DNA of 5,114 bases from Planococcus sp. (in: firmicutes). Its GTDB lineage: Bacteria > Bacillota > Bacilli > Bacillales_A > Planococcaceae. The number at the start of each line of letters is the position of its first letter. The first letter of the stretch is position 1. The notes beneath the pieces are model-generated. The model made no database searches. It saw nothing but the letters and a program-made list of their open reading frames with translations, and had not been told where the DNA came from. Where the stretch lies: assembly GCA_030147225.1 (NCBI GenBank), contig JASLAI010000370.1, positions 1-5,114 of the forward strand, read 5' to 3'. A program made the position numbers and the translations under genes. Below are positions 1 to 5,114 of the stretch, piece by piece.

Positions 1-462
1 ATCCAAATAGGGCTGGCCGTTATCCATTTGAATAAAGCCGCCTTCTGACATGGCCAGTACCGGTGAGAGTGAAGCTGGCAGCAATAGCCCGGACAAACCA
101 TACATATAGATATAGCCTCTATGGTTGATTTTAGCTCCGTAAGTCGCAAACGCATAATAGGAGCCGCGAATCGCCAGCAAAATCAAAGCCAGACTGGCTG
201 GAACCAAAAGCGTGGTGCCGTAATAAAAGGCAGTCTGAGGAAAAAAACCAATGATTCCAACAAAGAAGAACACAAAGAACACATTGGTTACTTCCCAGAC
301 CGGTGATAAATAACGCTGAATAATTCCCGTCAAAATATGCTGCTTTCCGACAAAAGAGCTGTAGGCATTAAAGAAGCCGGCGCCGAAATCAATCGACGCC
401 ACAATGACATAAAGGAACAAGAACAGCCATAAAACGGATATTCCGATAATCTCCAAGGTCAT
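1..462 (-). CDS. cydB: Cytochrome bd-type quinol oxidase subunit II, N-terminal part (cut by window edge)
   Basis: Subunit II pairs with CydA in the membrane to form the heme b/b/d quinol oxidase, which reduces oxygen to water without pumping protons. The visible 154 codons start at an ATG that overlaps the cydA stop codon as ATGA, and run open to base 1. A Shine-Dalgarno site AAAGGCGGTG at 470-479, inside the end of cydA, supports this start. The translation is strongly hydrophobic, with likely membrane spans near residues 5-27, 55-77, 82-100 and 117-137. The conserved acidic residue of the first span is in ASIDFGAG (D25). SPVWEVTNVF (53-62) stands where classical CydB proteins have a PVWDGNEVW-like motif, which suggests the divergent YthB/CbdB-like branch of Bacillus and Geobacillus. 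The rest of the gene, and any small third subunit, lies outside the window. The family assignment is firm; the subbranch is inferred from memory of the motifs. Confidence 0.93.
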   Translation of the reverse strand, partial: MTLEIIGISVLWLFLFLYVIVASIDFGAGFFNAYSSFVGKQHILTGIIQRYLSPVWEVTNVFFVFFFVGIIGFFPQTAFYYGTTLLVPASLALILLAIRGSYYAFATYGAKINHRGYIYMYGLSGLLLPASLSPVLAMSEGGFIQMDNGQPYLD

Positions 463-1805
463 TCTTCTTCACCGCCTTTGCTGTTTTCCCGCAACGCTAA
501 TTCTTTTTCAACTGGATTACGTTTGTACATTCTGGTCAGTACGACAACTGTACCGATACCCAGGATCACAAATAAGCCAGCGAATAAAATGATCATCAAT
601 CCTACCTGTCCACTAGTGGTGGCAGCTTCACCAACCTTCATATGGCCTCTGAGAATCCAAGGCTGGCGCCCGACTTCGGTAAACCACCAGCCTGCCTCTA
701 TGGCAATGAGCGCCAACGGTCCTCCAGCTACTGTCAACCAGCGGAACCACCTTGTCCGAATGAATGACCAGTTGCGCCAAGCGGCTACAACATATACAAA
801 GGAGAAGAAAGCAAGCCACATGCCGATAGTAACCATCGTATCAAAGAGATAATGGATCCATAGCGGAGGTCTTACATCTTCCGCGAATTCATTTAGACCA
901 GTAACTTCCGCAAACGGATCACTATGTGCCAGAATGCTTAATGCGTACGGAACCCTGATAGCATACTTCACTTCTTCACCATCTAAAACGCCGAACATCA
1001 CTAAGCCTGCATCTTCTTCAGTTTCAAAATGCCATTCTGCAGCCGCCAGTTTTTCAGGCTGGTACTCAGCCAAATACTTACCGGAGAAATCACCGATTAA
1101 GGCAGTCGCAATGGCAAACACCAATCCGAGTTTCATAGTCAGAAACAAAGCTTTCTTATGATAGATATGTGTAGAGCCACCGAGCATGCGCAACGCTGCG
1201 ATGGAAGCCAATACAAAGGCACTGGTCATGAATGCAGTAGCCATGACATGCGCGACTTTTGTCGGCACTGCCGGACTGAACATTGCAAGCAGTGGACTGA
1301 CATTGATCATTTCACCGTTCAGTATTTCAAAGCCCTGCGGCTGATTCATGAAAGCATTGACGATGGTGATGAAAACAGATGACGCGGCAGCACCAAGCGC
1401 CACCGGTATGAGCAGCAGAAAATGTTTTCGCTGATCTTCAAAACGATCCCATGTGTAAAGATAAATTCCAAGGAAAATCGCTTCAAAGAAAAAGGCGAAG
1501 ACTTCCATGAACAAAGGCAAAGCAATGACGTTTCCTGCCAACTGCATAAAATTCGGCCACAATAACGATAACTGCAGGCCAATAGCCGTACCGGTCACGA
1601 CACCTACTGCAACAGTTATCACAAAACCTCTGGCCCACCGGCGAGCCAGTAAAATATAATGATCGTCTTTTTTCTTAATACCCACCCACTGGGCAATCAT
1701 AATCATGAGAGGGACACCCACACCGATTGTTGCGTAAAGAATATGGAATGATAGAGTCATTAGTGTTAAAATGCGACTCAGAAAAGCCGGATCTTGAAAT
1801 TCCAA
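459..1805 (-). CDS. cydA: Cytochrome bd-type quinol oxidase subunit I, short Q-loop type
   Basis: Subunit I carries the quinol site and the heme ligands of the cytochrome bd terminal oxidase. I chose the TTG at 1805 (448 residues) because AAGGAG at 1815-1820 lies nine bases upstream. The ATG at 1832 (457 residues) has no clear ribosome binding site. In the 448-residue numbering, H21 is the N-terminal heme-ligand histidine, E101 and E108 the conserved glutamates of the third span, H186 and about M324 the low-spin heme b ligands, and K252 and E257 (KLAAAE) the Q-loop quinol residues. E377 precedes GRQPW at 379-383. These fall almost exactly at the positions known from E. coli and Geobacillus CydA, which supports the TTG start. 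About nine membrane spans are visible. The Q loop lacks the C-terminal insertion of the 522-residue E. coli protein. The gene overlaps cydB by four bases, so the two are translationally coupled. It is probably the YthA/CbdA-like branch. Confidence 0.95.
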   Translation of the reverse strand: MEFQDPAFLSRILTLMTLSFHILYATIGVGVPLMIMIAQWVGIKKKDDHYILLARRWARGFVITVAVGVVTGTAIGLQLSLLWPNFMQLAGNVIALPLFMEVFAFFFEAIFLGIYLYTWDRFEDQRKHFLLLIPVALGAAASSVFITIVNAFMNQPQGFEILNGEMINVSPLLAMFSPAVPTKVAHVMATAFMTSAFVLASIAALRMLGGSTHIYHKKALFLTMKLGLVFAIATALIGDFSGKYLAEYQPEKLAAAEWHFETEEDAGLVMFGVLDGEEVKYAIRVPYALSILAHSDPFAEVTGLNEFAEDVRPPLWIHYLFDTMVTIGMWLAFFSFVYVVAAWRNWSFIRTRWFRWLTVAGGPLALIAIEAGWWFTEVGRQPWILRGHMKVGEAATTSGQVGLMIILFAGLFVILGIGTVVVLTRMYKRNPVEKELALRENSKGGEEE

Positions 1806-1814
1806 TCTACTCGT

Positions 1815-1820
1815 CTCCTT
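1815..1820 (-). promoter_or_regulatory. Ribosome binding site that decides the cydA start
   Basis: On the minus strand AAGGAG is preceded by a run of A and followed by a nine-base spacer, then TTG (1805-1803). The site lies inside codons 5-6 of the longer frame that would begin at the ATG at 1832, and that ATG has only an A-rich, SD-free leader. This favours the TTG start. Confidence 0.7.
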
Positions 1821-1857
1821 TTTTGCAAACATGTTATTTCGCTGTTTCTATACTCTT

Positions 1858-1886
1858 ATTGTACATCAAACCGACTTTTCAAAACT
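1858..1886 (-). promoter_or_regulatory. Tentative cydAB promoter
   Basis: On the minus strand a TACAAT (1858-1863, five of six matches to the -10 consensus) lies about 50 bases before the TTG start of cydA. The hexamer 17 bases further upstream, AGTTTT (1881-1886), is a poor -35, so the promoter would probably need an activator if it is real. I saw no clear Rex, Fnr or cre operator in the 1806-2009 interval. Confidence 0.25.
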
Positions 1887-1950
1887 CCTCCTAAGCCTTG
1901 CTTTCCTGCCAAACTTTGAATAAGCTGTGACAACGATTAAAGAAAAAGAA

Positions 1951-1979
1951 TTGAAATTTTTCTTAATTTTTAGTATTCT
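1951..1979 (+). promoter_or_regulatory. Sigma-A-like promoter of the NUDIX gene
   Basis: TTGAAA (1951-1956, five of six to TTGACA) is separated by exactly 17 bases from TATTCT (1974-1979, four of six to TATAAT). Transcription would start near 1986, giving a leader of about 24 bases that carries the AAAGGGTG ribosome binding site (1996-2003) six bases before the TTG start. The -35 hexamer sits in the loop of an 8-bp inverted repeat (AAGAAAAA at 1940-1947, TTTTTCTT at 1957-1964). Confidence 0.55.
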
Positions 1980-2009
1980 ATAGTGAATAAAGAAAAAGGG
2001 TGATGCATC

Positions 2010-2438
2010 TTGAGAACAACGCGGAAAGTATTTGCTTACATCACAAGAGGCGATGAGGAAAATCGTGAATTGCTTGTATTCGAGTACAAAGGAGAACCGG
2101 AAGTCGGGCTGCAAGTGCCAGGCGGTACCATCGAAGATGGAGAGCTGTTGATCGATGCGCTATACAGAGAAGTCAAAGAAGAAACAGGTTTGCCTCGGGA
2201 AGTCCTTGATTTCGTCGGAAAGATTCATAAGTATACGTACTACCCTGAGCATCAGGATAAAGCCTACGAACGGAATATTTTTCATTTCGAATACACGGGG
2301 GAACCCATCCATCAATTTGAACATACCATTAAAAGCCATGGACGCGACAATGGCATGACTTTGCTGTTTCGATGGGAACCGTTAAAAGATTTGCCGCAAC
2401 TTGCAGCGGAGCAGGACAAAGCAATTGAATGGCTCTAG
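2010..2438 (+). CDS. NUDIX hydrolase of unknown substrate
   Basis: This 142-residue protein is a single NUDIX domain, which hydrolyses a nucleoside diphosphate linked to another group using a divalent metal. The full Nudix box GX5EX7REUXEEXGU is intact at residues 39-61: G39, E45, R53-E54, E57-E58, G60 and L61. The glutamates of REVKEE are the expected metal ligands. It has no signal peptide or membrane span, so it should be cytosolic. The start is TTG, supported by AAAGGGTG at 1996-2003, six bases upstream. An ATG at 2003 is in another frame and cannot serve. The gene stands alone on the plus strand, divergent from cydAB and convergent with dgkB, with its own promoter and terminator, so the neighbours give no hint of the substrate. 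The NUDIX fold assignment is firm. Whether it acts on oxidised nucleotides, a sugar nucleotide or capped RNA cannot be read from the sequence. Confidence 0.93.
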   Translation: MRTTRKVFAYITRGDEENRELLVFEYKGEPEVGLQVPGGTIEDGELLIDALYREVKEETGLPREVLDFVGKIHKYTYYPEHQDKAYERNIFHFEYTGEPIHQFEHTIKSHGRDNGMTLLFRWEPLKDLPQLAAEQDKAIEWL

Positions 2439-2455
2439 TCAGCAGGCCGGAATAT

Positions 2456-2497
2456 AAAAAGCTGGAAAATGGAATCAGCTCCATTTTCCAGCTTTTT
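2456..2497. terminator. Bidirectional rho-independent terminator between the NUDIX gene and dgkB
   Basis: A perfect 18-bp inverted repeat, AAAAAGCTGGAAAATGGA (2456-2473) and its complement (2480-2497), encloses a 6-base loop. It gives a T tract on either strand. It lies 17 bases after the NUDIX stop codon. On the other strand it begins inside the dgkB stop codon (2496-2498), so one element serves both convergent genes. Confidence 0.93.
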
Positions 2498-3410
2498 ATT
2501 TGCGATCTTTTTCATTTAAAGAATCAATAGGGACATATATTTCAATATGGTTAGCCAGGTTTTCAAATACTGCTGGCAGCACGCCGCCATATTCGCCATC
2601 CAAGTTCAACAGCACCCTTTCTTTCGTGGTCACTGTAATTTTACTGGCTTTTGCATAGATTACATGCGGGTCTGATAAATGTTCGCCGCGCAATGCTAAA
2701 GACGCCACACGGATAAATTCTGCTATATTTAATTCTTTTAAAATAAGCAAAGTGAACTTTCCATCATTGATGCTGGCATCCGGTGCTAATTTTTCGAAGC
2801 CTCCGACAGAGTTGGTCAATCCGATTAAAAACATCATTGCGCTATCATCAAAAATCTCGCCATCATATTCAATGCGTACACGAGAAGACCGGATGGAAGG
2901 CAGCATCTCAATGCCTTTCAAATAATAAGCCATTTGTCCAAGTACCGTTTTCAGTTTACTCGGCACTTCATAGGTCAGCTCTGTTAATCTTCCGCCTCCT
3001 GCAATGTTGATGAAATAACGGTCGCCATTCATCAGTCCGATATCTACAGGGATTGAATCTCCTTTAAGGATGATGTCGACCGCCTTGGTAATGTCACGTG
3101 GAATATGGACAGCTCGTGCAAAATCATTGGTCGTTCCCATTGGAATGAGACCGATTTTTGGCCGATCTTCAAATTTAGCGATTCCTGAAACAACTTCGTT
3201 TAATGTGCCATCGCCACCCACAGCTATTACCAAATCAAAATTTCTCTCTACAGCAAAAGTCGCTGCCTGAACAGCATCACCTTCACAGGTTGTCGCATGG
3301 CAGGACGTTTCGTATCCAGCCTTCTCCATTTTCTCCAAAACTTCAGGCAGATGTTTCCGGAACAGCTCACGGCCGGAAGTTGGATTGTATATAATACGTG
3401 CACGTTTCAT
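2496..3410 (-). CDS. dgkB: Diacylglycerol kinase, DgkB type
   Basis: This soluble lipid kinase phosphorylates diacylglycerol with ATP to make phosphatidic acid. In Gram-positive bacteria it recycles the diacylglycerol released during lipoteichoic acid synthesis. The 304 residues match the usual length of DgkB, about 300. YNPTSG (8-13) opens the catalytic domain. The nucleotide-binding GGDGT loop is at 65-69 and PMGTTNDFAR at 90-99. GGFEKLAPDASINDGKF (203-219), with D216 in the conserved metal-site segment, and LDGE with E273 complete the expected active-site elements. The start ATG has a modest ribosome binding site, GAAAGG, nine bases upstream. In B. subtilis dgkB follows gatB directly. Here 110 bases and a thioredoxin-like gene precede it. 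I see no terminator in that 110-base gap, so dgkB may be transcribed with its upstream neighbour. The stop codon is built into the downstream terminator stem. Other members of the fold, such as sphingosine kinase-like lipid kinases, are less likely given the DgkB-type motifs and context. Confidence 0.95.
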   Translation of the reverse strand: MKRARIIYNPTSGRELFRKHLPEVLEKMEKAGYETSCHATTCEGDAVQAATFAVERNFDLVIAVGGDGTLNEVVSGIAKFEDRPKIGLIPMGTTNDFARAVHIPRDITKAVDIILKGDSIPVDIGLMNGDRYFINIAGGGRLTELTYEVPSKLKTVLGQMAYYLKGIEMLPSIRSSRVRIEYDGEIFDDSAMMFLIGLTNSVGGFEKLAPDASINDGKFTLLILKELNIAEFIRVASLALRGEHLSDPHVIYAKASKITVTTKERVLLNLDGEYGGVLPAVFENLANHIEIYVPIDSLNEKDRK

Positions 3411-3463
3411 CAGATTCAGCCTTTCTGGACTTTCTGTAAAGCATAGACAGAAACAATCTGCGG

Positions 3464-3469
3464 ATTATA
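3464..3469 (-). promoter_or_regulatory. Possible -10 element for dgkB
   Basis: A perfect TATAAT lies on the minus strand 53 bases before the dgkB start codon. No acceptable -35 hexamer is present at 16-18 bases, and there is no TG extension. It may be a weak internal promoter or chance in AT-rich sequence. If it is real, dgkB could be expressed apart from the thioredoxin-like gene upstream. Confidence 0.25.
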
Positions 3470-3520
3470 TTGAAGAATATCCAAGCACGATGTCCGCCTT
3501 TTCCTTATGGAAGATCAACT

Positions 3521-4081
3521 TTATTTTAATGCTTTTTCAAATGCTTGGCGCAAGTCCTCGTAGACAATTTTCCAAAAATCTTCAGTGTAGACAAACCCAT
3601 CTGAAATTTCACCAATAACTGTTTTCATATGAAGATCGAATTGCGGATCATCTTTCTCAGGAAGAACCGATTTTTTCTCATCAACAAATTCCTGAACTTT
3701 TGGTGCTCTAGGTCCCCAATCACCAAGTACAGTGCCTTCTTCTGACAGGATGATGTATTTAGGAATTGAACGTCCGCCATTTGTTAGGTAACGGTCCATT
3801 AACTCTAGATTCTCGTCACGGTATACGCAATGAACTTCTAAATTTGCCGCATCTGTGATTTTTCGCAGGATGGCGTTATTCATCATGGCGTCGCCGCACC
3901 AATCTTCCGTAATTACCAGGATGTGAGGCTTCTTATCCTTCAGCAAAGACATGAATTCCGGATCCTCCGGCAAATCAAACTTTTCATAAATACTGTAGGA
4001 CTTTTGCTGATTCGACTCCATTTGAGCCATATAGCTTTCCAGTGTAATGCCTTTTTCAAAATATTCCTGTTCGGTCATCAT
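3521..4081 (-). CDS. Thioredoxin-fold protein with a single active-site cysteine
   Basis: This 186-residue cytosolic protein resembles the Thioredoxin_9 type of thioredoxin family protein found in Bacillales. After a helical N-terminal segment, a beta strand HILVITED leads into WCGDA (61-65), the place of the thioredoxin CXXC. The first cysteine is C62 and the resolving position is alanine. The cis-proline loop is SIPK (105-108), with P107. RDENLELMDRYLTNGG (88-103) and GPRAPKVQEF (123-132) look typical of the family as I remember it. A further cysteine, C85, is outside the motif. There is no signal peptide. AAGGAG ends eleven bases before the first of two tandem ATG codons, so I chose the first. 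With one active-site cysteine, the protein probably works by a monothiol or dithiol-exchange mechanism, or binds a partner, rather than acting as a classical disulfide reductase. The physiological role is unknown. It sits between gatB and dgkB and is probably cotranscribed with dgkB. Confidence 0.88.
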   Translation of the reverse strand: MMTEQEYFEKGITLESYMAQMESNQQKSYSIYEKFDLPEDPEFMSLLKDKKPHILVITEDWCGDAMMNNAILRKITDAANLEVHCVYRDENLELMDRYLTNGGRSIPKYIILSEEGTVLGDWGPRAPKVQEFVDEKKSVLPEKDDPQFDLHMKTVIGEISDGFVYTEDFWKIVYEDLRQAFEKALK

Positions 4082-4105
4082 ACAATCACTTCTCCTTATC
4101 CTACT

Positions 4106-4444
4106 TTACTGGCCAATCGGCCTAAAACTTCGAATGGTTTGATCCATAATCAATGGCAAATGAAGAAAAATCCACTGACTGTATTTTTTCGTTATTACCA
4201 GTTTACTGTTCTCCAGCAAAGTCTTCAAGGCTGAGATGCAGAAACCACTGTTTCCAGGCAGCTCTCTCCACATAAAAAATCGCTCCGTTTTATAGACGAC
4301 TTGAAATCCTGTGTAGTTCCCGCCATTGAAATGATGATGTCAAATCTATGTCAGCATATGGCAGTCCACTCTTACTCTTTCACAATTCAACCATCCAATA
4401 GCTGTGATTAAGCGATGTGCAATAGCTCTCTCTATTCCATTCAT
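4106..4444 (-). pseudogene. Possible decayed reading frame between gatB and the thioredoxin-like gene
   Basis: The gap of about 410 bases between the thioredoxin-like gene and gatB has no intact gene. One minus-strand frame is open from an ATG at 4444 for 32 codons. It is then broken by TAG (4346-4348) and TGA (4340-4342), two codons apart, and runs open again for 77 codons to TAA at 4106-4108. The second part includes segments such as GFQVVYKTERFFMWRELPG and SGFCISALKTLLEN, which read like protein rather than random sequence. I do not recognise the family. There is no ribosome binding site before the ATG at 4444, which lies right beside the gatB terminator. The longest ATG-led piece after the stops has 55 codons. 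An alternative is noncoding sequence that is open by chance. No terminator lies between this stretch and the thioredoxin-like gene, whose promoter I could not place convincingly. Confidence 0.3.
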
Positions 4445-4445
4445 C

Positions 4446-4480
4446 AAAAAAAGATGGCCCATAACGGACCACCCTTTTTT
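4446..4480 (-). terminator. Rho-independent terminator of gatB
   Basis: Thirteen bases after the gatB stop codon, the minus strand reads AAAAAAGGGTGGTCC, a short loop, then GGGCCATCTTTTTT. The stem has one bulged G and two G-T wobbles, and a run of T follows. It should end the gat transcript and so separate gatB from the thioredoxin-like gene and dgkB. Confidence 0.8.
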
Positions 4481-4493
4481 AAATCTCATTTTC

Positions 4494-5114
4494 TTACCGT
4501 TTCGCTATTTCTTCAAGAAGGATTTTATTGAGCAATGGCGGATTTGCCTGCCCTTTTGTCTGCTTCATGATCTGTCCGACAAGGAACCCAATTGCGCGGT
4601 CTTTGCCGTTTTTGAAGTCTTCAATCGATTGCGGGTTATTGTCGAGTGCTGTTGTGACGAATTCACGCAATGTGTTTTCATCCGAAATCTGGACAAGCCC
4701 TTTTGCTTTAACGATATCGTTCGCGTCGCCGCCTTTTTCAATCAATTCCTTGAAGACTTTCTTGGCAATTTTAGATGAAATGGTGCCATCCGAAATCAAT
4801 TTGATCATGCCCGCTAAGCCCTCAGGTGTCAAAGCAGTATCGCTCAGCTCTTTTTGTTCAGCATTCAAGTAAGCAGATACTTCTCCCATCAGCCAGTTGG
4901 ATGAAAGTTTTGCGTCAGCGCCGGCAGCAACCGTCGCTTCGAAGAAATCAGAAATCGGTTTTGCAAGCGTTAAAACCATAGCGTCATATGAAGACATGCC
5001 AAGCTCTGAAACGTAGCGTGCTTTCCGGGCATCCGGCAATTCGGGAATTTCAGCACGAACACGTTCCAACCAAGCATCATCAATGATGATGTCGACAAGG
5101 TCCGGTTCCGGGAA
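4494..5114 (-). CDS. gatB: Aspartyl/glutamyl-tRNA amidotransferase subunit B, C-terminal part (cut by window edge)
   Basis: GatB is the kinase and transamidation subunit of GatCAB, which converts Glu-tRNA(Gln) and Asp-tRNA(Asn) to the amidated forms in organisms that lack glutaminyl- or asparaginyl-tRNA synthetase. The window holds the last 206 codons, open to its edge. This is less than half of a protein that is usually about 475 residues, and the catalytic cradle domain is outside. The fragment begins FPEPDLV, the conserved end of the core, then has [20 protein letters not shown] and the helical and YqeY-like tail domains that bind tRNA. It ends with [20 protein letters not shown] and EEIAKR, the family's characteristic C terminus. 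No break or frameshift is seen. The gene would normally be last in a gatCAB operon, and the terminator just after its stop codon agrees with that. Confidence 0.97.
   Translation of the reverse strand, partial: FPEPDLVDIIIDDAWLERVRAEIPELPDARKARYVSELGMSSYDAMVLTLAKPISDFFEATVAAGADAKLSSNWLMGEVSAYLNAEQKELSDTALTPEGLAGMIKLISDGTISSKIAKKVFKELIEKGGDANDIVKAKGLVQISDENTLREFVTTALDNNPQSIEDFKNGKDRAIGFLVGQIMKQTKGQANPPLLNKILLEEIAKR

Noticed and set aside
478..852. A 124-codon plus-strand frame antisense to cydA.
   Set aside because: It lies fully inside cydA, which has all conserved residues; the translation is low in structure and has no known motif.
1834..1892. A strong SD-like sequence TTAGGAGGAG on the minus strand, about 80 bases before cydA, with tiny frames of 8 and 10 codons after it.
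   Set aside because: The TTG frame has a two-base spacer and the ATG frame about 18 bases, both unsuitable, and the peptides are too short to judge; chance is the simpler explanation.
1866..2114. An 82-codon minus-strand frame crossing the divergent intergenic region and the NUDIX gene.
   Set aside because: It is antisense to a gene with an intact Nudix box, and its translation has no recognisable domain; it is a shadow frame.
4109..4120. GGCC-AATC-GGCC inverted repeat upstream of the thioredoxin-like gene.
   Set aside because: A four-base self-complementary arm is too short to support an operator or hairpin.
3923..4234. A 103-codon plus-strand frame opposite the start of the thioredoxin-like gene.
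   Set aside because: It is antisense to the conserved WCGDA region's gene and has no supporting ribosome binding site or domain.
4446..4480. AGGGTGGTCC on the minus strand resembles the T-box core AGGGTGGNACC.
   Set aside because: Only the first bases match, there is no Stem I or specifier region, and the element lies just after the gatB stop codon, where a plain terminator explains it.
4404..4872. Plus-strand frames of 114 and 124 codons opposite gatB.
   Set aside because: They mirror gatB codons on the other strand and overlap each other in different frames; gatB is clearly the real gene.

Overview
The window looks like chromosomal DNA from a Gram-positive member of the Bacillales. A Planococcaceae- or Bacillus-like host fits: Shine-Dalgarno sites are of the AAGGAG/AAAGGNGGTG type, GC content is moderate, two genes appear to start with TTG, and the protein types are typical of Firmicutes (DgkB, GatB of the Asp/Glu-tRNA amidotransferase, a short Q-loop cytochrome bd oxidase). 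I can name the order with fair confidence but not the genus.

Layout from left to right. Positions 1-462 (minus) hold the first 154 codons of cytochrome bd oxidase subunit II (cydB), cut by the window edge. It overlaps by four bases with cydA, subunit I (459-1805, minus; an upstream ATG at 1832 is possible but less likely). A divergent intergenic region of about 200 bp follows, with a good sigma-A-like promoter for a NUDIX hydrolase gene on the plus strand (2010-2438), the only clear plus-strand gene. This gene converges on dgkB (2496-3410, minus). A near-perfect bidirectional hairpin terminator sits between them and overlaps the dgkB stop codon. Upstream of dgkB is a gene for a small thioredoxin-fold protein with a single active-site cysteine (3521-4081, minus). 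A gap of about 410 bp follows; it holds a rho-independent terminator for gatB and what may be a decayed reading frame. The window ends with the C-terminal 206 codons of gatB (4494-5114, minus).

How the genes work together. cydAB form one transcription unit for a high-affinity terminal quinol oxidase in the membrane. gatB belongs to tRNA-dependent Gln/Asn decoding and dgkB to recycling of diacylglycerol from lipoteichoic acid synthesis. In Bacillus subtilis gatB is followed directly by dgkB. Here a terminator, a gap and the thioredoxin-like gene separate them, so the ancestral gat-dgkB neighbourhood has been opened. The thioredoxin-like gene and dgkB may share a transcript, because I see no terminator between them.

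I found no rRNA, tRNA, CRISPR array, insertion sequence or defence-like system. The window is mostly ordinary housekeeping sequence. The points most worth a second look are the possible gene remnant at 4106-4444, the TTG start of cydA, and a possible 22-codon frame just before dgkB.
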